A DNA stretch of 64,000 nucleotides, from positions 987,564 to 1,051,563 of the forward strand of contig NZ_CP061309.1 in the NCBI RefSeq assembly GCF_018687955.1, in the 5' to 3' direction. This DNA comes from Polynucleobacter ibericus (lineage in GTDB: Bacteria; Pseudomonadota; Gammaproteobacteria; Burkholderiales; Burkholderiaceae). The notes beneath the pieces are model-generated. The model was not told the origin of the DNA. It saw nothing but the letters and a program-made list of their open reading frames with translations, and made no database searches. The position numbers and the translations under genes are program-made. Positions 37,398-45,110 of the stretch are shown here, piece by piece; position 1 is the stretch's first letter; each line of letters starts with the position of its first letter.

Positions 37398-38840
37398 ATG
37401 AATTCGTACGCCACATTAATGTTCATCTACACCCTATTTACGCTCATATCGAGCAGTATTTTGTATGGGGCGTTTAGAAGAAAAATGGATGCGTCTGCAG
37501 TCTATTTCTTAATATCTGAATTGTTTATGGCCGTTACATGTGGAACTCTATTTTTAATCAATATAGGCGCCCTAAGTCCAACGACTCCATGGACTGGAGT
37601 TCCAATTTTCTCAGTGTTAGGTGCAGAGGTAGCAATTCTGTTTAGCATTCTCTCCCTGACAAATCAGACTAAAAAAAGCTGGTTCATTTTAAGCATGTTA
37701 ATTATCGGCCTCATAACTACGCTTTTAGAGGCATCAAGAGGCGAGATTGAGCTGCGAGTAAACATATTATTAATTTCAATATGCTTAACTAGCATATTCA
37801 CTCTCAATTATTTAGTTTGCAAATTTCGACTGCCTCCCTCCTTGCAAAACAACCAGTTTATGAAATGGTTTACGTGGTTTGAGTTAGGCATGGTTGGCTA
37901 TGGTGTCATGCGAATACTCGGATACTTTGCGCCAGCCCCAATACGCCCATTGAATACGCCAAGTACTTTGGCTTTGGTTATTTTTTCCTACTTCGTAGTG
38001 ATTGGAACATTTCGCTACATTTCCTACATAGGCTTGCGTATTAGCTGGGTCAACCCCATCAACCCTACTCAAAATCCCCTAAATAAAAGTTTAGTAAACG
38101 CAATTGAGGAAAAAGATCAACTATTAAGAGGCTTAATAGCTTCTAACAGAGTCATTGGGATTAGCGCGTTGGCAAGCTCACTCGCCCATCAGCTAAGTCA
38201 GCCCCTAACAACAATCGCACTTCGGGCCGACACAACCCGAAGAGACTTAGAAGGCGCTACGCAAGATCCAAAGGTGCTTTCATCGTTAGATGACATATCA
38301 ACACAATCATCTAAACTCGCCGAACTCATTAAAAATCTCAGGCGTCTTTTTGGCTCAAGTGAATACAGGTTTTTACCTCTCAATTTGCAAAAGATTATCG
38401 AGGAAATTATTGAGATTGTTCAGCCCAGCCTTGATGCAAAGAAAATTACTCTCATTAAAGATTATCACTGTAACCCAATGGTTATTGGTGACAGCATTCA
38501 ATTACAGCAAGTATTTATTAATATCCTAAACAATGCAATTGATTCGCTTGAGCAAAATGATACCCAGACCAAGGAAATCCAAATCAGCATCACAAAACGT
38601 GACAAATTTGCAATCGTCGAATTTAAAGACAATGGTGGCGGCTTTGATCAAAAGTCTGTACCTACTATCTTTGAGTTATACAAAACAACAAAACGAGATG
38701 GCCTTGGCGTAGGGTTGTGGCTCAGTAAAACCATCATTGAGCAGCATCATGGCAGCATTTCAGCACAGAATGATGAGCTCGGTCACGCAGTTCTTACTCT
38801 TGAAGTTCCATTGAGCGACTCACAGGACCACGAACCATGA
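37398..38840 (+). CDS. Membrane sensor histidine kinase, seven-helix type
   Basis: A 480-residue kinase with about seven hydrophobic helices in residues 1-215 and a cytoplasmic kinase core. The H-box reads SSLAHQLSQPLTTIAL, with Gln in the place of the usual Glu after the phospho-accepting His. N-box (VFINILNNAIDSL), G1 (FKDNGGGFD) and G2 (GLGVGLWLSKTIIEQHHG) are intact. I chose ATG 37398 because the N-terminus then lines up with the related kinase at 31587-33035; ATG 37362 would add 12 polar residues. Its stop overlaps the response regulator start (ATGA). The signal is unknown; the all-membrane sensor suggests a membrane or small-molecule cue. Confidence 0.92.
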   Translation: MNSYATLMFIYTLFTLISSSILYGAFRRKMDASAVYFLISELFMAVTCGTLFLINIGALSPTTPWTGVPIFSVLGAEVAILFSILSLTNQTKKSWFILSMLIIGLITTLLEASRGEIELRVNILLISICLTSIFTLNYLVCKFRLPPSLQNNQFMKWFTWFELGMVGYGVMRILGYFAPAPIRPLNTPSTLALVIFSYFVVIGTFRYISYIGLRISWVNPINPTQNPLNKSLVNAIEEKDQLLRGLIASNRVIGISALASSLAHQLSQPLTTIALRADTTRRDLEGATQDPKVLSSLDDISTQSSKLAELIKNLRRLFGSSEYRFLPLNLQKIIEEIIEIVQPSLDAKKITLIKDYHCNPMVIGDSIQLQQVFINILNNAIDSLEQNDTQTKEIQISITKRDKFAIVEFKDNGGGFDQKSVPTIFELYKTTKRDGLGVGLWLSKTIIEQHHGSISAQNDELGHAVLTLEVPLSDSQDHEP

Positions 38841-39499
38841 AAAACTATCGAGTCGTTATTGTTGAAGATGATTTAGCGCTTAAAGAGAGCCTAAAAGACT
38901 GGCTGTCTCGAGATTATGAAGTTAGTGAACATGAGTCAGCGGAAGATTTTTTAGCCGCTATTAATGATTTTGACTTCGAAGATGGCTTACCTACATGCAT
39001 GCTGCTTGATTTTCAAATGCCTGGGATGAATGGTGTTGAGCTCCAGCGAGTATTGAAATCCATGAATATTGAGTACCCAATCATCTTTATGAGTGGTAAT
39101 GCCCAACAGGCAGATGTCATTGATGCATGGCGCGAAGGAGCAGTTGACTTCCTCTTGAAACCATTTTCGGGCCCACAAATTAGCGACTGCCTTCAGAGGC
39201 TCTTTTCCAAATCACTTCAAATCAAGCTTGATAGTGAGCCAGCAATAGAAGTAGTTGTGGGGAACGACTTACCTATTACCCCTAGAGAAGCTGAAGTATT
39301 GTTGCTGTTAGGCCAAGGACATCGACAAGCAGAGGTAGCTGCGATGCTTGGTATTGGATTACGAACGATCAAAATGCACCGAACCAGCCTAAAAAATAAA
39401 CTTAATCTCAATACACTTGTAGAGCTGAGTAGGTTTTGCGATCAGCATTCATTATCAATACAAAAAATAATCGGCAAGACTGATCCTTTTAAGCAATAA
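38837..39499 (+). CDS. Response regulator, FixJ/NarL type with LuxR helix-turn-helix
   Basis: A 220-residue regulator. The receiver domain (1-125) shows the acidic pair VEDD, the phosphorylation site Asp in MLLDFQMPGMNG (about residue 54), the Thr/Ser position in IFMSGN and the Lys in FLLKPF. The LuxR-type DNA-binding domain covers about 145-205 (ITPREAEVLLLLGQGHRQAE; AAMLGIGLRTIKMHRTSLKN). It is translationally coupled to the kinase gene. The divergent autotransporter gene is the obvious candidate target. Confidence 0.95.
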   Translation: MKNYRVVIVEDDLALKESLKDWLSRDYEVSEHESAEDFLAAINDFDFEDGLPTCMLLDFQMPGMNGVELQRVLKSMNIEYPIIFMSGNAQQADVIDAWREGAVDFLLKPFSGPQISDCLQRLFSKSLQIKLDSEPAIEVVVGNDLPITPREAEVLLLLGQGHRQAEVAAMLGIGLRTIKMHRTSLKNKLNLNTLVELSRFCDQHSLSIQKIIGKTDPFKQ

Positions 39500-39794
39500 G
39501 GCAGCAGGTAGTCTAATCTTAAAGGTCTAAGTGATCACCTATATTGTCAAAGACATTAATGAAGTGTCATCTATTGGCCAAAAGAAGACGTTAAAAAAAT
39601 ATTTAAACCCCCGCCCCTCTTTTATGGAAAAACATAAGGGGGCGTTTCCTATAAATCACTAATCGGATGTCCAAAACACTATTCATACTCTAGCCCATGA
39701 AAAGGGTCTTTTTAGGGGGGGGGGACTGGTACGGTGGAGTCTAGATTCTAGGAAATCACAATAGGGCATCCCAGCTATCTTGCTCATTAGACGA
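39500..39794. other. Intergenic region with a hairpin and a ten-G tract
   Basis: No gene is recognisable. CGCCCC at about 39612 can pair with GGGGCG at about 39638, extended by TTATG/CATAA; this may terminate the regulator transcript although the T tail is poor. A run of ten G (39715-39724) lies about 70 bases before the next small ORF. Nothing else stands out. Confidence 0.5.
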
Positions 39795-40067
39795 ATGAGT
39801 AAAGATAAGCGCGGTCTTAAAGATGTTGAGTTTGCAGACAAGATCAAGACCCAGATCTTTAAGCAATTTCAGCAAGAACGACTCATAAAGGAGGATATGG
39901 TTATTCCTGCATCAATGCTAGCTGCAGCCAAGAATCTAGAGTTGCGACGCACTCGAGACTTTGAGAACTCGATCGAGGATGAGAAACGTCATCGAAGAAC
40001 GGCGAAGCTTGCGCCAGTTGACAAGATTAATACCCCACCTCTTACTCGGGAGAGATTCGAAGAATAA
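39795..40067 (+). CDS. Small hypothetical protein
   Basis: A 90-residue, highly charged, mostly helical frame starting MSKDKRGLKDVEFADKIKTQ and ending in PPLTRERFEE. I recognise no domain; the mix of Lys, Arg, Glu and Asp and the absence of hydrophobic segments suggest a soluble nucleic-acid- or protein-binding peptide. An alternative TTG start lies at 39780. It sits on the 3' side of tRNA-Ser, where integrative elements commonly insert, so it could be a remnant of a past insertion. Coding status is moderately supported by its length and amino acid make-up only. Confidence 0.45.
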   Translation: MSKDKRGLKDVEFADKIKTQIFKQFQQERLIKEDMVIPASMLAAAKNLELRRTRDFENSIEDEKRHRRTAKLAPVDKINTPPLTRERFEE

Positions 40068-40136
40068 GAATTGCGTGGGGAAATTTGGGGGAAATTATGT
40101 GGGATTGACAACAAACGCACATAAATTCTTGACTAT

Positions 40137-40226
40137 TGGCGGAAGAGGTGAGATTCGAACTCACGGAGGACTTTCATCCTCGCCAGTTTTCAAGACTGGT
40201 GCATTCAACCGCTCTGCCACTCTTCC
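40137..40226 (-). tRNA. tRNA-Ser (TGA)
   Basis: A 90-base type II tRNA with a long variable arm. Acceptor stem GGAAGAG/CTCTTCC plus G and an encoded CCA, D-arm TGGCAGAGCGGTTGAATGCA, anticodon stem CCAGT/ACTGG around CTTGAAA (anticodon TGA), variable arm CGAGGATGAAAGTCCTC, and T-arm with TTCGAAT. Confidence 0.97.
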
Positions 40227-40270
40227 TTTAATGCAACTTACTGTGAATCACGGTTGATTCAAGTGCTAGA

Positions 40271-41407
40271 TTATAAAGAACTTTTGATTTGACCTTCTAA
40301 ATGCTTGGCAATCGCTAGGCTGGACGTCAATCCAGGGGACTCAAACCCATATAGGTTAAAGAGCCCTTCAAGGCCGTGTTCACCTGGGATATTGAAGTAA
40401 AAATCACCAGCTGGAGCGTTTTGTGGGACTATTTTTGCCCTCACCCCTGAATAATCAGGTTGCAAAGAATTGTCTTTGAGTCCTGGCCAATACTTTCTGA
40501 CCGCCTCATAAAAACCATCACCCCGCTTTGGATTGACGGTGTAATCGATTTGATTTTCTTCATCAATATCGAGCCACTCCACATCGGGACCAAATTTAGC
40601 TTGCCCGCCCATATCGAGAGTCAGATGGACTCCCAAACCACCCGGTTCTGGGATTGGATAAATCAAATGTTTGAAGGGTGACTTACCAGATAGGGAAAAG
40701 TAATTTCCTTTAGCAAAATAGGCTTTAGGGATTTGCTCTTGATGGAGCCCTTCTATTTTTTTTGCAATGGCGGGTGCGCTCATGCCAGCACAATTAATCA
40801 GAAGCTTGGTCTGAATCTTCATGCCGTCGGCACCGCCGATTTCCAATTCAAATCCGTCTTTAGCATTTTCACCAATAGGCTTAGCGCTCATCAGCGGTGA
40901 TTGATACGCAATCATGCCGCCAGCATCTTCAAAGCCACCAAGCAATGAAAGCATAAATGCATGGCTATCAACAATGCCAGTAGAGGCTGAGAGAACTGCT
41001 GCCACGCATTGAAGTTCAGGCTCCATTGTCGTGGCCTGCTCACCAGTAATCATTTTGATTTCTGGGACATTGTTTTGTTGCGCTTTGTATAAGATTGCCT
41101 GGAGATCATCCAACTGAGACTCATCGCTAGCGACAATGAGTTTGCCGTAAGGTGCGGTGGCTACTTGATGGCTGCGGCAGTATTCATAGAGCATACGGTT
41201 ACCCTCTACGCACAGCTTTGCCTTAAGGGAAGCTTTTGGGTAGTAAATACCAGCATGAATCACTTCGCTATTGCGAGCACTACTAATCGTGCCAAAGGAG
41301 GACTCACGTTCGAGCAAAATGGTTTCTCTACCCTGAAGTGCCATTTCTCGTGCAACGGCCAATCCAACTACCCCAGCTCCAATGACGACACAGTCGACCT
41401 GATCCAT
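40271..41407 (-). CDS. FAD-dependent oxidoreductase, L-2-hydroxyglutarate oxidase family
   Basis: A 378-residue DAO-type flavoprotein. The N-terminal FAD motif is DCVVIGAGVVGLAVAREMA; SSARNSEVIHAGIYYPKASL and CVEGNRMLYEYC are typical of the LhgO/L2HGDH family. The later blocks YFAKGNYFSL, LIYPIPEPGGLGVHLTLD and GLEGLFNLYGFESPGLTSS also fit. The likely reaction is oxidation of L-2-hydroxyglutarate, a side product of central metabolism, to 2-oxoglutarate, feeding electrons to the respiratory chain. It stands alone between tRNA-Ser and pgi. Confidence 0.9.
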   Translation of the reverse strand: MDQVDCVVIGAGVVGLAVAREMALQGRETILLERESSFGTISSARNSEVIHAGIYYPKASLKAKLCVEGNRMLYEYCRSHQVATAPYGKLIVASDESQLDDLQAILYKAQQNNVPEIKMITGEQATTMEPELQCVAAVLSASTGIVDSHAFMLSLLGGFEDAGGMIAYQSPLMSAKPIGENAKDGFELEIGGADGMKIQTKLLINCAGMSAPAIAKKIEGLHQEQIPKAYFAKGNYFSLSGKSPFKHLIYPIPEPGGLGVHLTLDMGGQAKFGPDVEWLDIDEENQIDYTVNPKRGDGFYEAVRKYWPGLKDNSLQPDYSGVRAKIVPQNAPAGDFYFNIPGEHGLEGLFNLYGFESPGLTSSLAIAKHLEGQIKSSL

Positions 41408-41507
41408 TTATCTGCCCAAGCCTTGAATTTTTGTTATCAGCATCCTGAAATCGTAACATTTTCAGTGTTTTAGTGGGTTTTGGGGTACTTCTTGATAAAA
41501 TCTATAC

Positions 41508-42998
41508 ATGCCTTCAAATCCAGCTGCAGATCGCCTGAAATCCCTATTTAGCGCCCAAGATATCGTTTTAGATAGCGCCTATCAAGGTATTGATGCTGCC
41601 GGCTGGAAGTCCCTCTTTAGTCAGGCTAAAGCATCCAAATTAGAACAATTTATTGCCGATCTATTTGCTGGCAAACCAGTTAACAATTCTGAGAATCGCC
41701 CTGCACTGCATTCAGCGCTTCGTAACCTAGATAAAACACCCGTCTTGGTCAATGGCAAAGATATCATGCCAGAGGTTGCCCAAGTTTGGCATCGCATGGA
41801 AGCGCTTTGCAATTCATGGGTTGGTGTTACCGATGTTATTCACATTGGTATTGGTGGCTCTGATTTTGGCCCACGCTTAGCAATTGAAGCCCTAGCCCAT
41901 GTCCCCGGCATTGAAAGTCGCGGCATGCGGATGCATTTTTTAGCCAATATTGATACCGCTGATCTCAATCGCATTTTGCAGCGCGCTCTACCCAATAGTA
42001 CGCGCGTCATCATTGTCTCGAAGTCGTTCACAACGCTAGAGACCACCATGAATGCCAAAGCGGTTGTTAAATGGCTCAAAGATCATGGTCGTACTGATAG
42101 TCAGATTTCTCATGCTTTGTATGCAGTTACAGCAAATGTCCCAGCGGCTGAGGCATTTGGGGTTAATAAAGACAATATTTATCCCTTCTGGGATTGGGTT
42201 GGCGGTCGTTACTCTGTCTGGTCTGCCGTAGGTCTACCAATTGCCTTGCAGTATGGGTTTGAGAATTTCAAGCAATTTTTAGCTGGCGCTCAAGCCATGG
42301 ATCAGCACTTTAAGTCTGCGCCCCTAGAAGAAAATCTGCCAGTCATTATGGCGCTGAGTCTGCTTTATCAACAAGAGAAGTACAACATCAAGTCCTATGC
42401 CGTCATTCCGTATGCCGATGCACTGGACTGGTTTCCAAAATGGCTGCAACAGCTCGACATGGAAAGCAATGGCAAGAGCGTTGATCGTGATGGCAAGCCG
42501 GTGAAGTTCTCTTGCCCAGTGGTATTTGGTAGCTCCGGCAGCAATGCACAGCATTCTTACTTCCAGCTACTGCATCAAGGCACTGAAGTTATACCAATTG
42601 ATTTCATTGCAATTCGTGAGCCGATGAGTCATTTGCCTGAGGCAAAAGCACATCACCGCATCCTGCTCTCTAACTGTTTGGCTCAAGCGCAGGCTTTGGC
42701 TAACGGCAAGAAAACTGATAACCCGAATAACACCTATCCAGGTAAGCGCCCTAGTAACTTACTCATTCTTCCTAAGCTTAATGCCTATTATTTGGGTGCA
42801 CTTTTAGCGCTTTATGAAAATCGCACGGCTGCATTAGGCGCCCTATGGAACATCAATAGCTTTGATCAACCTGGCGTTGAACTTGGCAAGGTATTAGCCA
42901 AGCCCATTGAGGCTGCTTTAAAAAATGGTGGCACTGTGCTAGCTGATGCTGGCATTGACGAAGTTACTGCCGCTCGTATTAATCTCTTAAATTCTTAG
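41508..42998 (+). CDS. pgi: Glucose-6-phosphate isomerase
   Basis: Interconverts glucose-6-phosphate and fructose-6-phosphate. The 496-residue chain has HIGIGGSDFGPRLAIEAL (sugar phosphate binding), SKSFTTLETTMNA, the FWDWVGGRYSVWSAVGLPI signature, the catalytic-Glu region MESNGKSVDRDG and FDQPGVELGK near the C-terminus. It is shorter than the E. coli enzyme (549), as is common in this group. TTGGGG and TATACA with 17 bases between end right before the ATG, so transcription may begin close to the start codon. Confidence 0.97.
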   Translation: MPSNPAADRLKSLFSAQDIVLDSAYQGIDAAGWKSLFSQAKASKLEQFIADLFAGKPVNNSENRPALHSALRNLDKTPVLVNGKDIMPEVAQVWHRMEALCNSWVGVTDVIHIGIGGSDFGPRLAIEALAHVPGIESRGMRMHFLANIDTADLNRILQRALPNSTRVIIVSKSFTTLETTMNAKAVVKWLKDHGRTDSQISHALYAVTANVPAAEAFGVNKDNIYPFWDWVGGRYSVWSAVGLPIALQYGFENFKQFLAGAQAMDQHFKSAPLEENLPVIMALSLLYQQEKYNIKSYAVIPYADALDWFPKWLQQLDMESNGKSVDRDGKPVKFSCPVVFGSSGSNAQHSYFQLLHQGTEVIPIDFIAIREPMSHLPEAKAHHRILLSNCLAQAQALANGKKTDNPNNTYPGKRPSNLLILPKLNAYYLGALLALYENRTAALGALWNINSFDQPGVELGKVLAKPIEAALKNGGTVLADAGIDEVTAARINLLNS

Positions 42999-43009
42999 AT
43001 TATTCGAAT

Positions 43010-43060
43010 TTGACATGCCATCTTTAATTGTTTAAACTTGTATAAACAATTTCTCAAGGA
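43010..43060 (+). promoter_or_regulatory. mazEF promoter with palindromic operator
   Basis: TTGACA (43010-43015), a 17-base spacer and TAAACT (43033-43038) form a near-consensus promoter. A perfect 9-bp inverted repeat, AATTGTTTA (43026-43034) and TAAACAATT (43043-43051), with a GTTTAAAC palindrome inside, overlaps the -10 element. AAGGAG at about 43055-43060 is the ribosome binding site. This is where an AbrB-fold antitoxin would bind for autorepression. Confidence 0.75.
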
Positions 43061-43067
43061 GTAAATC

Positions 43068-43334
43068 ATGGCTCCAGCACTTAAAGTAGAACAAACGATA
43101 CAAGAATGGGGCAATGGCCTAGGCGTCAGAATCACTTCGCCCGTTGCAAAAGCTGCACATCTCTCTCAAGGCGTACCAATATCAGTTGAAGTTGTCAAAA
43201 ATGGCGTGCTTCTCAGGGTTGTTGGTAAACCCAAACTCAGCCTCAATCAAAAACTGAAGGCCTATGATCCAAATCAACATGGCGGAGAAGTTATGAATTC
43301 CACCCCAATTGGTAAAGAATTATTTAATGGTTGA
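43068..43334 (+). CDS. mazE: MazE-like antitoxin (AbrB-type DNA-binding)
   Basis: An 88-residue protein with an N-terminal swapped-hairpin AbrB/MazE domain (TIQEWGNGLGVRITSPVAKA; QGVPISVEVVKNGVLLRVVG) and a C-terminal tail (about 50-88) expected to wrap the toxin. It neutralises the MazF-like product of the next gene and represses the operon. The end of the gene overlaps the toxin start by eight bases. A strong ribosome binding site gives the antitoxin an advantage in translation. Confidence 0.9.
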   Translation: MAPALKVEQTIQEWGNGLGVRITSPVAKAAHLSQGVPISVEVVKNGVLLRVVGKPKLSLNQKLKAYDPNQHGGEVMNSTPIGKELFNG

Positions 43335-43695
43335 AAAATTAAAGCTGTGGGTTCCAGAGCGTAGGGACATGATCTGGATTAATTTCAATCCGCAATCGGG
43401 AAAAGAAATGAAAGATGAACATCCGATGCTTGTTATTTCCCCAAAACCATTTAATGAAAAAACTGGCATTGTGATTGGTCTACCGATGACACATGCACGG
43501 TTTAATGAAACCAATCCCTTTGCTATCAAGTTTTCGATTGGAAAAGGTGATCCCGCATACATCTTGACCCATCAACCAAAATCTTTTGATTGGCGCCTTC
43601 GTAATGCCAGACCTCATCCTTGGAAAAGTCTCCCGCCTGCCCTTTTTCAAGAGGCATGTGAGGGGCTAAATTCAATCATTGACATTGCCCATTAA
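43327..43695 (+). CDS. mazF: MazF/PemK-like toxin (endoribonuclease)
   Basis: A 122-residue PemK/MazF-fold protein. VPERRDMIWINFNPQSGKEM corresponds to the first strands and catalytic Arg loop, DEHPMLVISP, GIVIGLPMTHAR and THQPKSFDWRLRNARP (equivalent of the DQ-x-KSLDW motif) complete the fold. MazF enzymes cut single-stranded mRNA at short motifs. ATG 43327 is used (overlap ATGGTTGA with the antitoxin stop); a TTG at 43309 is less likely. The pair lies between pgi and a phosphohexomutase gene in an otherwise housekeeping setting, suggesting local insertion. Confidence 0.9.
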   Translation: MVEKLKLWVPERRDMIWINFNPQSGKEMKDEHPMLVISPKPFNEKTGIVIGLPMTHARFNETNPFAIKFSIGKGDPAYILTHQPKSFDWRLRNARPHPWKSLPPALFQEACEGLNSIIDIAH

Positions 43696-43719
43696 TACCA
43701 AATCTATTTAGGACCTACC

Positions 43720-45105
43720 GTGCAACTATCCCCTTCTATTTTCAAAGCTTATGACATTCGCGGCATCATTGATGAGACGGTAGATCCTTCGATTGCCAAG
43801 CTCATTGGCCAAGCCTTCGGCACTGAAATGCGTGAACTGGGTGAAACAGAAATCGTGATTGGTCGCGATGGTCGCCTATCTGGGCCAAGCTTGATTGAGG
43901 CGCTCACTGAAGGTCTGCTTTCTACTGGTATTAATGTGATTGATTTAGGTATGGTTGCCACGCCAATGGTTTACTTTGGCGCTAATCAAGAGATCAATGG
44001 CAAGAAACCCAAGTCCGGCATCATGATTACTGGCAGTCACAACCCACCGAATTACAACGGTTTTAAGATGGTTTTAGGTGGAGCGGCTATTTACGGCGAT
44101 CAAATTCAGGCATTGCGCAAACGTATTGAAGCAAAGCAGTTTGCTAGCGGTCAAGGTACACGTAGCACCTTTGATATTTTCCCAATGTACTTAGAGCGCA
44201 TTGTGAGTGATGTGAAACTGGCCCGCCCTATGAAGATCGTCGTTGACTGCGGCAACGGCGTTGGTGGTGCCTTTGCAGGTAAGTTATTTAGAGCATTGGG
44301 CTGTGAAGTTCAAGAACTCTTTTGCGAAGTCGATGGAAATTTTCCAAATCACCATCCAGATCCAGCGCATATTGAGAACCTGCAAGATCTTATTAAGAAC
44401 TTACAAACCACTGATAATGAATTAGGTCTAGCCTTTGATGGTGATGCCGATCGTTTGGGCGTAGTCACTAAAGATGGTCAGGTAATTTTTCCAGATCGTC
44501 AGATGATGCTCTTTGCCAAGGATGTTCTTTCCAGAAATCCTGGCGGTCAGATTATTTATGACGTCAAATGCACTCGCAACCTCGCAAGCTATGTGAAGCA
44601 ACATGGTGGTGAGCCTTTAATGTGGAAAACCGGTCACTCTTTAGTCAAAGCCAAGCTGAAAGAAACTGGTGCACCACTTGCCGGTGAAATGTCGGGTCAC
44701 ATCTTTTTTAAAGACCGTTGGTTTGGCTTTGATGACGGTCTTTATACCGGCGCTCGTTTATTAGAGATCCTTTCCAAAGAGAAAGATCCCAATCAAACGC
44801 TCAATGACTTACCAAATGCGATCTGCACCCCAGAATTGCAACTCGCTTGTGCCGAAGGTGAGCCTTTTGCCTTGCTAGAAACCATTAAAGCGAATGCCAA
44901 GTTCCCAACTTCTGAGTCAATCAACACGATTGATGGCGTGCGCGTGGAATATGCCGATGGTTTTGGCTTAGCTAGACCGTCAAATACAACACCAGTAGTG
45001 GTGATGCGCTTTGAGGCTGATAGCGATGAAGCCATTGCTCGTATTCAGGCGGAATTTAAGGCGGTCCTACTGGCTGCTAAGCCGGATGCTAAGCTACCTT
45101 TCTAA
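43720..45105 (+). CDS. Phosphomannomutase/phosphoglucomutase
   Basis: A 461-residue alpha-D-phosphohexomutase interconverting hexose 1- and 6-phosphates for polysaccharide and sugar nucleotide synthesis. The active-site serine loop is GIMITGSHNPPNYNGFKMVL, the metal-binding loop LAFDGDADRLGVV, the sugar-binding loop GEMSGHIFFKDRWFG, and the phosphate-binding loop near the end is GLARPSNTTPVVVMRFEAD. FKAYDIRGIID at the N-terminus is typical of the AlgC/ManB type. It starts with GTG at 43720, with AGGA upstream. Together with pgi it forms a small hexose phosphate pair interrupted by the toxin-antitoxin genes. Confidence 0.95.
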   Translation: MQLSPSIFKAYDIRGIIDETVDPSIAKLIGQAFGTEMRELGETEIVIGRDGRLSGPSLIEALTEGLLSTGINVIDLGMVATPMVYFGANQEINGKKPKSGIMITGSHNPPNYNGFKMVLGGAAIYGDQIQALRKRIEAKQFASGQGTRSTFDIFPMYLERIVSDVKLARPMKIVVDCGNGVGGAFAGKLFRALGCEVQELFCEVDGNFPNHHPDPAHIENLQDLIKNLQTTDNELGLAFDGDADRLGVVTKDGQVIFPDRQMMLFAKDVLSRNPGGQIIYDVKCTRNLASYVKQHGGEPLMWKTGHSLVKAKLKETGAPLAGEMSGHIFFKDRWFGFDDGLYTGARLLEILSKEKDPNQTLNDLPNAICTPELQLACAEGEPFALLETIKANAKFPTSESINTIDGVRVEYADGFGLARPSNTTPVVVMRFEADSDEAIARIQAEFKAVLLAAKPDAKLPF

Positions 45106-45110
45106 GGTAA

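Noticed and set aside
39961..40257. 98-codon plus-strand frame across tRNA-Ser
   Set aside because: Its C-terminal part is antisense tRNA-Ser translation (GEIRTHGGLSSS type artefact) and the N-terminal part is an alternative frame of the small ORF.
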